A stretch of DNA of 64,000 nt from Sinorhizobium chiapasense (GTDB taxonomy: Bacteria > Pseudomonadota > Alphaproteobacteria > Rhizobiales > Rhizobiaceae): NCBI RefSeq assembly GCF_036488675.1, contig NZ_CP133148.1, positions 1,674,001-1,738,000 of the forward strand, written 5' to 3'. Positions 30,675-39,733 of the stretch are shown in pieces (the first letter of the stretch is position 1; each line of letters opens with the position of its first letter). The position numbers were made by a program, and so were the translations under genes. The notes under the pieces are model-generated. The model did no database searches, had not been told where the DNA came from, and saw only the letters and a program-made list of their open reading frames with translations.

Positions 30675-31766
30675 TTACATTTCGGCGGCTGCATCGCCGT
30701 CGTCATCGCTCTCCGGTCCGCCGTTCTCCAGGAACTTATCAGCGATCAGGCCGGCATTCTGCCGCAGAGCCATCTCGATTTCACGCAGAAGATCGGGATT
30801 GTCGCGTAGGAAAAGTTTCGCATTCTCCCGGCCCTGGCCGAGGCGCTGGCTATTGTAGGAAAACCAGGCGCCGGATTTTTCGACGATGCCGGCCTTGACG
30901 CCGAGATCGATGAGTTCACCGGTCTTGGAAACGCCCTCGCCATACATGATGTCGAATTCCACCTGCTTGAAGGGCGGCGCCATCTTGTTCTTGACGACCT
31001 TGACGCGGGTCTGGTTGCCGACGACCTCTTCGCGCTCCTTGACCGAGCCGATGCGACGAATATCGAGGCGCACCGACGCATAGAACTTCAGCGCGTTGCC
31101 GCCCGTCGTCGTTTCCGGCGAACCGAACATGACGCCGATCTTCATGCGGATCTGGTTGATGAAGATCACCATGCAGTTGGACTTGGAGATCGACGCGGTG
31201 AGTTTGCGCAGTGCCTGGCTCATCAGGCGGGCCTGCATGCCCGGCAGACTGTCGCCCATTTCGCCTTCGATTTCAGCGCGCGGCACGAGAGCTGCAACCG
31301 AATCGACGACGAGGACGTCGATCGCGCCTGAACGGACCAGCGTGTCGGTGATTTCCAGCGCCTGTTCGCCGGTGTCCGGCTGCGAGATCAAGAGGTTTTC
31401 GAGATCGACGCCGAGCTTGCGCGCATAGACCGGATCGAGCGCATGTTCGGCGTCGACGAAGCCGCAAATGCCACCTTTCTTCTGCGCCTCGGCGATGGTC
31501 TGCAGCGCCAGCGTTGTCTTGCCCGAGCTTTCCGGGCCGTAGATTTCAATGATGCGCCCTTTCGGCAGGCCGCCAATGCCGAGTGCGATATCGAGGCCGA
31601 GCGAGCCGGTCGAAACAGTTTCGATCTCGATTACGCTGTCCTTCGAGCCGAGCTTCATGATCGATCCCTTGCCGAACGACCGTTCGATCTGGGAGAGAGC
31701 CGCTTCAAGTGCCTTGCTTTTATCCACCGATTTGTCCTCTACGAGCCGCAAAGAGTTTTGTGCCAT
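30675..31766 (-). CDS. recA: Recombinase A
   Basis: RecA drives homologous strand exchange and triggers LexA cleavage. The 363-residue protein has the Walker [13 protein letters not shown], Walker B-type [15 protein letters not shown], the L1/L2 regions including [19 protein letters not shown], and an acidic tail. A promoter with an overlapping SOS-like box lies about 60 bases upstream. Confidence 0.98.
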   Translation of the reverse strand: MAQNSLRLVEDKSVDKSKALEAALSQIERSFGKGSIMKLGSKDSVIEIETVSTGSLGLDIALGIGGLPKGRIIEIYGPESSGKTTLALQTIAEAQKKGGICGFVDAEHALDPVYARKLGVDLENLLISQPDTGEQALEITDTLVRSGAIDVLVVDSVAALVPRAEIEGEMGDSLPGMQARLMSQALRKLTASISKSNCMVIFINQIRMKIGVMFGSPETTTGGNALKFYASVRLDIRRIGSVKEREEVVGNQTRVKVVKNKMAPPFKQVEFDIMYGEGVSKTGELIDLGVKAGIVEKSGAWFSYNSQRLGQGRENAKLFLRDNPDLLREIEMALRQNAGLIADKFLENGGPESDDDGDAAAEM

Positions 31767-31823
31767 TTGGTCCCACCTTTAGGTTATTGAAGCTACCGAG
31801 GCAATGAAGCCGCCGCAGGAGTT

Positions 31824-31852
31824 TTTGTACATGTTTTGTTCTGCTTTGGCAA
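31824..31852 (-). promoter_or_regulatory. recA promoter with overlapping LexA (SOS) box
   Basis: On the minus strand a -35 TTGCCA and a -10 TACAAA are 17 bases apart. Within the spacer and -10 (31827-31841) is GAAC-N7-GTAC, one base from the alphaproteobacterial SOS box GAAC-N7-GAAC (GTTC-N7-GTTC read on the other strand). LexA binding here would block the promoter. The match is by eye. Confidence 0.65.
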
Positions 31853-32035
31853 TAGAGTGGCAACCAATTGAATGATAACGGTTATTCTCGTTGCGTTCGA
31901 TTCTTGTTCACGGGCATTGTACCACGTTTCCGCGAAGCCCATGCCGAAGCTCGGCCAGGCTTGGCGACACCAGCGCGATTCGCGACCGTGCCGCCTCTGT
32001 GATTTTGGATTGAAGCAGTCCAAAGAGGAGCTTTT

Positions 32036-32983
32036 ATGAAGAAACGGGAAATCGCCGTGTTCGGCGGCGCCCACATCGACCGTCGCGGCCGCATCAGCGG
32101 CGTGACCGCTCCTGGCGCAAGCAATCCCGGTTCGTGGTTCGAGGAAGCGGGAGGCGGCGGCTTCAACGCGGCGAGAAACCTCGCGCGCCTGGGTCACAGC
32201 GTGCGAATGATCAGCCCGCGTGGCGGCGACGCCGCAGGCGAGATGGTGGCGGCAGCCGCGGTCGCAGCGGGAGTGATCGATTGCCCCTTTACCTTTCTCG
32301 ACCGGAAAACGCCGAGCTACACCGCCATTCTCGAATGCGACGGCAACCTTGTCGTCGCACTTGCCGACATGGAGCTCTACCAGTTGTTTTCGCCGCGCCG
32401 GCTGCAGCAGCGCGCGATACGCGAAGTGTTGGCGGCGAGCGATCTGGTGCTGATGGATGCGAACCTGCCCGAGGAGACGCTCGCCGCTCTGGTCAGCGTG
32501 GCGTCCAGAGACGATCGAATTGTTGCCGGTATTGCCGTGTCGCCGGCAAAGGTGGTGCGTTTCAGGAAATGCCTCGGCGGCCTCAGTTTCCTGTTCATGA
32601 ACGAGGCGGAAGCGCGTGCCCTGACCGGGATTGACGCCAGCAAGGCCGCAAACTGGCCATCGCTGTTGCGGGAGGCCGGTCTTACGGGTGGCGTCGTAAC
32701 ACGCGGCGGCGCCGCTGCGGTCGCCTTCGATCGCAGCGGGGCAAGCCTCATTGTCCCGCCGGCTCTCCCGGCGCTTGCGGATGTCACCGGCGCCGGCGAC
32801 GCATTGGCCTCGGGGTTCCTCATGGCGCGGCTTTCGGGTCTCGATCTTGCCGGATGCCTGCGCCATGGCGTTGCCGCGGCGGGGATAGCGCTTCGCTCGC
32901 CTTTTGCCGTTTCGGAAGAAATGTCCGCAGGCAATCTCGAACAGGCGATTGCCCTTGTGCCGGCGCCGCAAATGCTGTCATGA
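32036..32983 (+). CDS. psuK: PfkB-family kinase, probable pseudouridine kinase
   Basis: The 315-residue protein has PfkB motifs: the N-terminal glycine pattern GGGGFNAARNLARLG and the C-terminal DVTGAGDALASGF with its catalytic Asp. PfkB kinases act on many sugars and nucleosides. Adjacency to psuG, 134 bases downstream, makes pseudouridine the likely substrate. A GAGGAG-type ribosome site precedes the ATG. Confidence 0.85.
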   Translation: MKKREIAVFGGAHIDRRGRISGVTAPGASNPGSWFEEAGGGGFNAARNLARLGHSVRMISPRGGDAAGEMVAAAAVAAGVIDCPFTFLDRKTPSYTAILECDGNLVVALADMELYQLFSPRRLQQRAIREVLAASDLVLMDANLPEETLAALVSVASRDDRIVAGIAVSPAKVVRFRKCLGGLSFLFMNEAEARALTGIDASKAANWPSLLREAGLTGGVVTRGGAAAVAFDRSGASLIVPPALPALADVTGAGDALASGFLMARLSGLDLAGCLRHGVAAAGIALRSPFAVSEEMSAGNLEQAIALVPAPQMLS

Positions 32984-33117
32984 GAGCTGACGTTGAACGC
33001 GGGACGAAAGTGTGCGCAGCTTTCCACCCCACATCTCGCCTCGAACATTTTTAGAAACGATCTCGATGACCTTTGGTTGATTTAAGCCAGACATGATCGC
33101 GATTTAAGGATAGATTC

Positions 33118-34047
33118 ATGACCAGATCCTCCTCCCCGTCCCTGCCGATCGAATACTCCGATGAAGTCTCGGCCGCCAAGGCACGCGGTGCGCCGATCGT
33201 CGCGCTGGAATCGACGATCATCACCCATGGCATGCCATACCCCGGCAACCTCAACATGGCCCGAAGCGTCGAGGCGATCATCCGTGAACAGGGCGCCGTG
33301 CCCGCAACGATTGCGGTCATTCACGGTGTCCTTCACATTGGCCTCGACGACGCGAAGCTGGAAGCACTTTCGAAAACGGAAGGCGCGATGAAGCTGTCGC
33401 GTGCCGATCTTGCCTTCGCGATCGCCGAACGCCGCACGGGCGCCACGACCGTGGCTGCGACGATGATCGCCGCGGCGCGCGCCGGCATCAGCGTCTTTGC
33501 CACCGGCGGCATCGGCGGCGTCCACCGCGGCGCGGAAGAGAGCTTCGATATTTCCGCCGATCTCGATGAACTCGCCCGCACCGGCGTCATCGTTGTCTGC
33601 GCCGGCGCCAAGGCCATTCTCGACATTCCGAAGACGCTCGAGGTGCTGGAGACTCGCGGCGTTCCGGTCGTCACCTATGACAGCGAAGCCTTCCCGGCCT
33701 TCTGGTCGCGGGATTCCGGCATCAAGAGTCCACTGATGCTCAACAGCCCCGCCGCGATCGCCAATTTCCAGAAGATGCGCGATCTGCTCGACATCGACGG
33801 CGGTATGCTTGTTGCCAATCCGGTTCCCGAAGAGAGCGAAATTCCGCGCGAGGAGATGGAAATCTACATCACCCGTGCGCTCGACAATGCGGCGAGCGAC
33901 GAGATCTCCGGCAAGGCCGTCACGCCTTATCTGCTCGATAACCTTTTCCACATGACCGACGGTCGCAGCCTCGAAACCAATATCGCGCTCGTGGAGAATA
34001 ATGCTCGTCTCGCCGCCGAAATCGCGGTTGCACTGACGGCGAAGTAA
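33118..34047 (+). CDS. psuG: Pseudouridine-5'-phosphate glycosidase
   Basis: PsuG splits pseudouridine 5'-phosphate into uracil and ribose 5-phosphate, the second step of pseudouridine breakdown. The 309-residue length and the motifs APIVALESTIITHGMPYP, TVAATMIAAARAGI and FATGGIGGVHRGAE are typical. It is preceded by AAGGA. It converges with cckA, with a hairpin between them. Confidence 0.95.
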   Translation: MTRSSSPSLPIEYSDEVSAAKARGAPIVALESTIITHGMPYPGNLNMARSVEAIIREQGAVPATIAVIHGVLHIGLDDAKLEALSKTEGAMKLSRADLAFAIAERRTGATTVAATMIAAARAGISVFATGGIGGVHRGAEESFDISADLDELARTGVIVVCAGAKAILDIPKTLEVLETRGVPVVTYDSEAFPAFWSRDSGIKSPLMLNSPAAIANFQKMRDLLDIDGGMLVANPVPEESEIPREEMEIYITRALDNAASDEISGKAVTPYLLDNLFHMTDGRSLETNIALVENNARLAAEIAVALTAK

Positions 34048-34067
34048 GTGAAGCAAGCTGGCTGACA

Positions 34068-34098
34068 GGAGGGCCCCGGCGCTGGACCGGGCCTTCTT
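34068..34098 (+). terminator. Hairpin between psuG and cckA
   Basis: A GC-rich imperfect stem (ggccccgg with ccgggcc) precedes ttctt on the plus strand, between the convergent stops. Confidence 0.5.
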
Positions 34099-34121
34099 CC
34101 GCGTCAGGTATCAATCCGCGC

Positions 34122-36725
34122 TCAGGAATCCAGCATCTCGCGAACGGCCACGGCCAGTTGTTTCAGCGAGAATGGCTTCGGCAGGAAACCGAATTTCGCA
34201 TCGGCCGGCAGGTTGCGCGCGAAAGCGTCTTCCGCGTAACCCGACACGAAAATGAACTTCAAGTCCGGATATTTCTTGCGCAGTTCGCGCAGCAGCGTCG
34301 GTCCGTCCATTTCCGGCATCACGACGTCCGATACGACGATGTCGACCGCGCCGTTGAGCTCGTCCATGATGTCGAGCGCTTCAACGCCCGATCCGGCCTC
34401 GTGAACGGTGTAGCCGCGCGTTTCGAGCATGCGCTTGCCGCCGCGGCGCACCGCTTCCTCGTCCTCGACAAGGAGAACGACGGCGGAATCGCCGGTGAGG
34501 TCCGCAGGCTCCGATTCTGCCTTGGGCGCGGGCGTCACGACCAAATCGCTGGCCGCCGGCATCGGGACTTCGGTTGCGACTTCCTCGCGGATTTCCTCGA
34601 CGTGGCGCGGCAGCAGAATGCGGAAAGTGGTGCCCTTTCCGACTTCCGACTCCGGATAGATGTAGCCGCCGGACTGCTTGACGATGCCGTAGACCATCGA
34701 AAGGCCGAGGCCGGTACCCTTGCCGACCTCCTTCGTCGTGAAGAAGGGCTCGAAGATCTTGTCCATGATCTCCTGCGGAATGCCGGTGCCCTGGTCGGCG
34801 ACCTCGACCATGACGAAGTCGTCCTCCGGCAATTCCCGTCGTCCGAGTGCCGCCACCTCGCTTGCTGGCAGATTTCGCGTCCGCAGCGTGATCGTTCCGC
34901 CTTCAGGCATGGCATCGCGCGCATTGACGGCGAGATTGAGCAGGACCTGCTCGAACTGGCCGAGATCGGTCTTCACCGGCCAGAGGTCTCGGCCGTAGTC
35001 AACCTCGACCTTGACATTGGTACCGGTCATCCGGTCGACCAGCATGCGCAGGTCGCCGATGACATCGGTAAGGTTGAGCACGGTCGGGCGCATCGTCTGC
35101 TTGCGCGAGAAGGCAAGCAGTTGCCGCACGAGCACGGCGGCCCGATTGGCGTTGCGCTTGATTTCCATCAGGTCGGCGAAGGTCGCATCCGCGGGCCGCG
35201 CCGAGAGCAAGAGGTGGTCGGAGGAAAGCAGGATCGCGGTCAGCACATTGTTGAAATCGTGTGCGATGCCGCCCGCAAGCGTCCCCACGGCATTCATCTT
35301 CTGCGTCTGCGCCATCTGAGTCTCGAGCGCCTTCTGCTCGGTGATCTCCAGCGCATAGATGATTGCTGCCTCCTCGGGCGCCTGATCGCTCTGGTCGATC
35401 ACGGCGTTGACGTAGAAGCGGAAATGCCGTGCCTCGTCGCTCGGATGCAAGGCGTCGATCGGGGCGATGTCGCTCTGCCGGTCTTTCGCCGCGGCAAGAG
35501 CTTCCTGAAGGCGGTCTTTTTCGGATTCGTGCACGACCGTTTCGATCAGTGCACCGCGCTCGACGTCGTCCTGAGAAACAAGACCAGCAAACAGCTTCAG
35601 GAAAGGAGCGTTGGTCCTCAGGATCCGCCCGTCGCCGTCGACGGAGGCGATCGCCATCGGGGTGTTGTTGAAGAAGCGCGTGAAGCGCATGGCGGCATTC
35701 GAGGCCGACTGATCGCCATCGTCGCCCTCACGCGACATGACGATCGTCCGGCTTTCGCCGGGCGCACCGTCACGGGTCGACGAAACGCGATGGATCAGAC
35801 GTACCGGCAGGCTCTGGCCGCTGGCCTTGCGCAGGTCGAGATCGAGCACCTTCGTCTTCTTGAAGCCTGGTTCCGCCTGGACCGACTGGACGAGCGCGAG
35901 GCCCTCGCCCGCGACCACATCGGCAATACTGACCGATCCCGGTTGAAACTTGGTGAGATCGATGCCGAGCCAATCGGCAAGGGTGGCGTTGATATAGAAG
36001 ATCTCGCCCTTGCGGCCGGCCGAGAAGAAGCCTGCCGGGGCGTGGTCGAGATAGTCGATCGCGTTCTGCAGTTCCTTGAAGAAGCGCTCCTGGTCGTCAC
36101 GTTCGGCCGTGATGTCGGCGATCTGCCAGAGATAGAGGGGGTTCCTGTCGCTGTCCTCCAGGGGCAGCACGCGAGCCTTCAGGCGGAACCAGTGGGCGCC
36201 TGAGGCGATTGACGCACCGTTTGCGAGCGGCTTCAGCAGCCGGAATTCCTCGTGTCCCTTCTTGCCTTCGTGGAGGCCGTTGGTGAGCCGATAGATCGCT
36301 TCGGTCGCCTCGCGGTTCCTGGAGAGAATGGTCTCGAGCGACTGGATGCCGGCGGCGCTCTTGGCGCCGGTCAGAGCGCCGTAGGCGGCATTGGCATAGA
36401 TGATGCGCCCCCTGCGGTCGGTGACGATCGTGCCATCTTCGTGGGCATCGAGAAAGGCACGCGCGAGCTCGTCGGGACGCGTCTGCGGCATGACCTCGAT
36501 GAAACCGATCACCGACGAGACCAGGAAGAATATGCCGACCATCGCCAGCACGCCGAGGATGCCGAGGACGATTTCGTTTTCGAGCTGGTTCTTGAAGACG
36601 ACGAAGGCGGCCGCCGACGCGGTGAGGACGATCGCCAGCAGGATGATCCGCAGGACCGTGCCCGGCCGGACGCCGCGGTCAACGACCGGCATCTGGTAGT
36701 CACCTGATTGCCGCAATTTCGTCAT
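34122..36725 (-). CDS. cckA: Cell-cycle hybrid histidine kinase CckA
   Basis: CckA feeds phosphate to ChpT and then CtrA and CpdR in alphaproteobacteria. The 867-residue protein has two membrane segments (about 21-42 and 52-75), PAS regions, a HisKA domain with phospho-acceptor H489 in [11 protein letters not shown], an ATPase domain ([32 protein letters not shown]) and a C-terminal receiver with D800 in [12 protein letters not shown]. The start with GAGGA upstream was preferred to an ATG 45 bases earlier. A RIME-like element lies just upstream. Confidence 0.94.
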   Translation of the reverse strand: MTKLRQSGDYQMPVVDRGVRPGTVLRIILLAIVLTASAAAFVVFKNQLENEIVLGILGVLAMVGIFFLVSSVIGFIEVMPQTRPDELARAFLDAHEDGTIVTDRRGRIIYANAAYGALTGAKSAAGIQSLETILSRNREATEAIYRLTNGLHEGKKGHEEFRLLKPLANGASIASGAHWFRLKARVLPLEDSDRNPLYLWQIADITAERDDQERFFKELQNAIDYLDHAPAGFFSAGRKGEIFYINATLADWLGIDLTKFQPGSVSIADVVAGEGLALVQSVQAEPGFKKTKVLDLDLRKASGQSLPVRLIHRVSSTRDGAPGESRTIVMSREGDDGDQSASNAAMRFTRFFNNTPMAIASVDGDGRILRTNAPFLKLFAGLVSQDDVERGALIETVVHESEKDRLQEALAAAKDRQSDIAPIDALHPSDEARHFRFYVNAVIDQSDQAPEEAAIIYALEITEQKALETQMAQTQKMNAVGTLAGGIAHDFNNVLTAILLSSDHLLLSARPADATFADLMEIKRNANRAAVLVRQLLAFSRKQTMRPTVLNLTDVIGDLRMLVDRMTGTNVKVEVDYGRDLWPVKTDLGQFEQVLLNLAVNARDAMPEGGTITLRTRNLPASEVAALGRRELPEDDFVMVEVADQGTGIPQEIMDKIFEPFFTTKEVGKGTGLGLSMVYGIVKQSGGYIYPESEVGKGTTFRILLPRHVEEIREEVATEVPMPAASDLVVTPAPKAESEPADLTGDSAVVLLVEDEEAVRRGGKRMLETRGYTVHEAGSGVEALDIMDELNGAVDIVVSDVVMPEMDGPTLLRELRKKYPDLKFIFVSGYAEDAFARNLPADAKFGFLPKPFSLKQLAVAVREMLDS

Positions 36726-37098
36726 CGGGTCCTCACCTGCGGCTGCGGCCGCGCGCGACCACCACTGCATATCTTAGACAGCGCCGTGCTCCTTGTTCAG
36801 GCGTGCAAGGCTCGCTGCAATCCTTTGCGTTGCTGCATAATCTATCCTCAAATCGATCCCGGCTTAAGGAATCATGCAGTGGCCGGCGTCCGACCACCGT
36901 TTCGCGAAATCCGCAGTTGCCTTTCCCGCGTTCGGATCATCGAACTGGAATCATCTTTAACAATCAGAGATAACAGCAAAAAGCGTCTCTGCGGAAGCAT
37001 CGCGGTCAATTCACAGGGAATGTCGGGCGCGAGCTTGTACCGGCCTGAAAAAAGCCGTCAAATATTGACATGCGGGGGAGGCAGAAGGAGTTCAGCCT
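36726..37098. other. Divergent control region of cckA and the FliO-like gene
   Basis: This stretch holds a RIME-like element (36778-36879) only about 50 bases from the cckA start, then AT-rich DNA that probably carries the promoters. I could not place clear -35/-10 boxes. Any cckA promoter either lies in the 52 bases next to the gene or beyond the element, in which case the leader mRNA would contain it. Confidence 0.5.
36778..36879 (+). repeat. RIME-like intergenic element (divergent copy)
   Basis: This has acagcgccgtgc ... ggcgtgcaaggctcgctg as palindrome one (arms degraded) and tgctgcat ... tcatgcagt with cctcaaatcg/ggcttaagg as palindrome two. It is more diverged than the copies at 27680 and 44819. 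Confidence 0.65.
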
Positions 37099-38103
37099 AT
37101 GATCGAAACCATTGTCGGGGACAACGGCAGCCGATTCATCATCGCCGCTGCGGCCGTTGCCGTCGGGCTCTTGTGCCTTGTAGCCGTGCTCTGGATCATG
37201 CGCCACAGACCCTCCTCCCCCTTTGTGCGCGGCGGCAAGAACAGACAGCCGAGACTCGCCGTCCTCGATGCCGCTGCCGTCGATGCGCGCCGCCGCCTGG
37301 TGCTTGTTCGCCGCGATGACGTCGAACATCTCATCATGATCGGCGGCCCAACGGACATTGTCATCGAAAGCCGAATCGCACCGGAAGGGACCTCACCGGC
37401 AGAGACGAGCGCCGCCGTCGCCGCTGAGCAAGAGGCCGTTGAGGCGCCCAAGGCCGCCCCGAGACCTGAACCGAGACCTGCTCCGGCTCCGATTCCGGCG
37501 GAACCCGCAGCCGCTGTCCAGGTGCGCCCAGCAGCGCGCACGGAAGAGCAGGCGCAACCAGCGGCTCCCCGCGTGGAGCCGGCACCGCCGATCCGCATTG
37601 CTGCGGAGCAAAGACCCGCGACGGCGGCGCAACCACCGCAGCAACAGCCGTCCGCCAGGGTTCCGACGCCGGTGTCCCCGATTCCCAGCGCCTCCGCCAT
37701 AGAACGTGCGGAAGATGTTTTCGACGTCGCCCGCGAACGGGTGCTGCCAATCGCGCCGCGGCGCGAGCCGACGCCAATACAGCAGGGCTCATTACAAGCG
37801 ACTTTCGTGCCGGCGGCGCAGACACAGGGGATGCCGGTTCAACCGGTGACGCCGGACAGGGTTTCGGAATTCGAGCGGATTCTCGACGCGGAGATCAGCG
37901 GCGATCTCCAGCGCCTGGCGCCCACTGGCGATCTCCAGCGGCTAGCGCCCACTGTTGGGCCTCAGGCCGAGAGCCGGCCGATTGCGGGTGGCCGCCAGGA
38001 ACCCCTGCTCGGTGGGACCCCGGACAATGTCCGCAGGGAGCCGACGATCGAAGACGAAATGACGCGCATGCTCGCCGACATTTCCGCCGGGCGTAAGCCC
38101 TGA
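37099..38103 (+). CDS. FliO-like membrane protein with proline/alanine-rich tail
   Basis: The 334-residue protein has one membrane segment (about 12-34), then a domain (RLAVLDAAAVDARRRLVLV, MIGGPTDIVIES) that resembles the cytoplasmic FliO domain of the flagellar export apparatus. The rest is low-complexity Pro/Ala/Gln and holds a perfect 9-residue tandem repeat, GDLQRLAPT (37900-37953). No flagellar genes are adjacent, so a flagellar role is not certain. A strong AAGGAG site precedes the ATG. Confidence 0.65.
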   Translation: MIETIVGDNGSRFIIAAAAVAVGLLCLVAVLWIMRHRPSSPFVRGGKNRQPRLAVLDAAAVDARRRLVLVRRDDVEHLIMIGGPTDIVIESRIAPEGTSPAETSAAVAAEQEAVEAPKAAPRPEPRPAPAPIPAEPAAAVQVRPAARTEEQAQPAAPRVEPAPPIRIAAEQRPATAAQPPQQQPSARVPTPVSPIPSASAIERAEDVFDVARERVLPIAPRREPTPIQQGSLQATFVPAAQTQGMPVQPVTPDRVSEFERILDAEISGDLQRLAPTGDLQRLAPTVGPQAESRPIAGGRQEPLLGGTPDNVRREPTIEDEMTRMLADISAGRKP

Positions 38104-38157
38104 GCGCGAACGATCAGGATAATACTGAAGGTTGTTGGCCCAAGTGACACTATAAAG

Positions 38158-38189
38158 AAAAACGGCGCGGTTAACCGCGCCGTTTTTTC
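38158..38189. terminator. Bidirectional terminator between the FliO-like gene and dksA
   Basis: A perfect palindrome (aacggcgcggtt with aaccgcgccgtt) has A and T runs on both sides. It can end both convergent genes. Confidence 0.85.
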
Positions 38190-38212
38190 AGATCAGGAAG
38201 AACCTGTATCCG

Positions 38213-38632
38213 TTATTCGTCCCGATAGACTTTCTCGCGACGTTCGTGACGTTCCTGCGCCTCGATCGAGAGGGTTGCAATCGGCCGGGCGTCCAGACGC
38301 TTCAAACCGATCGGTTCACCCGTTTCCTCGCAGTAACCGTAAGTGCCTTCGTCAAGCCGCTGCAACGCAGCATCAATCTTGGCGATCAGTTTCCGTTGCC
38401 GGTCCCGGGCCCGCAATTCGATGGCTCGGTCAGTTTCGGAGGAAGCTCGGTCCGCGAGGTCCGGATGGTTGGCGCTCTCCTCTGCCAAGTGGTCCAGTGT
38501 CTCGCGGGCTTCGCGAAGGATATCATTTTTCCAGGCGTTCAGCTTTGCACGAAAATACGCCCGGTGGTTGGCATTCATGAATTCCTCGTCCTCGGAGAGG
38601 ACAAAGGTACTAAGATCGATCTTCTCACTCAA
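38213..38632 (-). CDS. dksA: DksA-like RNA polymerase-binding regulator with reduced zinc-finger cysteines
   Basis: DksA enters the RNA polymerase secondary channel and works with ppGpp. The 139-residue protein keeps the coiled coil and the tip pattern DxxDxA (DLADRA). The four-cysteine zinc finger is mostly lost: the positions read Cys and Thr in YCEET, then Ser and Ala in SIEA. The start is placed at a TTG six bases after a clear AGGAGA site. An upstream ATG in the same frame lacks such a site. Confidence 0.88.
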   Translation of the reverse strand: MSEKIDLSTFVLSEDEEFMNANHRAYFRAKLNAWKNDILREARETLDHLAEESANHPDLADRASSETDRAIELRARDRQRKLIAKIDAALQRLDEGTYGYCEETGEPIGLKRLDARPIATLSIEAQERHERREKVYRDE

Positions 38633-38644
38633 CGCGATTCTCCT
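38630..38644 (-). promoter_or_regulatory. Ribosome site that sets a TTG start for dksA
   Basis: On the minus strand aggaga is followed by six bases and then TTG AGT GAG AAG, giving the usual DksA N-terminus (SEKIDLS). No ATG gives the same start. Confidence 0.65.
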
Positions 38645-39034
38645 GAAGAACATCTCATTGCGGCGGTGTATAGACCTATGGAAGCTCTGATTCAAGCCTT
38701 GTGCCAGACACTCAACCGCATTTTAACAATGCTTGCATTTCAGGCTAACTGGCGAATATTTCATCAAAATTACACACGAAGTCTTGATCGCCGATTAAGG
38801 TCGGCCGCTCTACCTGCAAACCGCCGGTCAATGCCGGTGAGATTTCAGATTGCGACATCTGGTGTGCCGCGGGCGCCAATTCAATAGGCTTGGGTTCCAC
38901 GGAAAACGTAAGCCGACGGCTTGATCTTTGCTGCGGCAGCGGGACAAGGTACCCATCCTGCCGGACTCGCGACTGGATCCGGCCACAAGAGATACCTCCA
39001 ACCCTCGGGCGACCTGATCGCCCCCGGACGATAT
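38633..39034. other. Intergenic region between dksA and the SixA-like gene
   Basis: AT-rich DNA next to dksA probably holds its promoter. A small palindrome (aagccg-a-cggctt) lies at 38910-38922. I see no gene or clear promoter boxes. Confidence 0.4.
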
Positions 39035-39571
39035 ATGCAAGACAGCGTCGCCCCGGCATTTCGCCTCTTCCTTCTCCGCCACGCCCGTTCGGGCTGGGCG
39101 CTGCCAGGTCAGCGGGATTTCGACCGCACGCTTGACGATACCGGCTATGCCGAGGCGGAACTGATCGCCCAGAGCGCCGCCGACCATGGCATTCGACCGG
39201 AACTGATCCTGTGCTCGACCGCGGTGCGGTGTCGCCAGACCGCCGAACCCCTCTACCGAACGCTCGGCGAAGACATCGATCTTCGTTATATCGATGGGCT
39301 CTATACTGGATCGATGAACGTCTACGCCGAGCTTCTCGAAGCAAATTCCAGCCTGGCCTCGCTGATGCTCATCGGTCACAATCCGATGATCGAGGAACTG
39401 TTTCGGCGACTCCTCGGCGACGACGCTGCGGACAGGGTCCTCGCGGACGGCTACCCTCCGGCCGGGTTGGCCATCATCGATTTTTCGGCACCCCCAAGCG
39501 CCGGCGCCAGATGGTTGGCGAGGCTTTCGACGCTGTTGCTGCCCGTACCGGAGGAGCCGGGAAGATCGTGA
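39035..39571 (+). CDS. SixA-like histidine phosphatase
   Basis: The 178-residue protein belongs to the histidine phosphatase (phosphoglycerate-mutase-like) family, with the catalytic RHARS at the start and a second His in LIGHNPMIEEL. SixA removes phosphate from HPt domains such as ArcB in Escherichia coli, but many relatives act on small molecules. The start chosen leads directly into the domain; the frame is open 114 bases further upstream. An orphan HPt gene lies 9 kb to the right. Confidence 0.82.
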   Translation: MQDSVAPAFRLFLLRHARSGWALPGQRDFDRTLDDTGYAEAELIAQSAADHGIRPELILCSTAVRCRQTAEPLYRTLGEDIDLRYIDGLYTGSMNVYAELLEANSSLASLMLIGHNPMIEELFRRLLGDDAADRVLADGYPPAGLAIIDFSAPPSAGARWLARLSTLLLPVPEEPGRS

Positions 39572-39733
39572 CGAAAACCTGCCCGCCAACTGAAAATCCG
39601 GCTATCTCGTTGCAGTGGCGGAAAGATTTCCTATATCGCACCACGGCCAAAGCATGTGCGCGGCGTCTTTAATGGCTGCAGGTGAGCAGAAGATTCTCAT
39701 AGCGACGGAATCAATCCCGAGGAACGGAAAGAC

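Noticed and set aside
31793..32971. 392-codon minus-strand frame opposite psuK
   Set aside because: It overlaps both the recA promoter and psuK and has no recognisable domain.
34158..36203. 681-codon plus-strand frame opposite cckA
   Set aside because: Antisense shadow of a well-defined kinase; rich in Arg, His and Asp without a fold.
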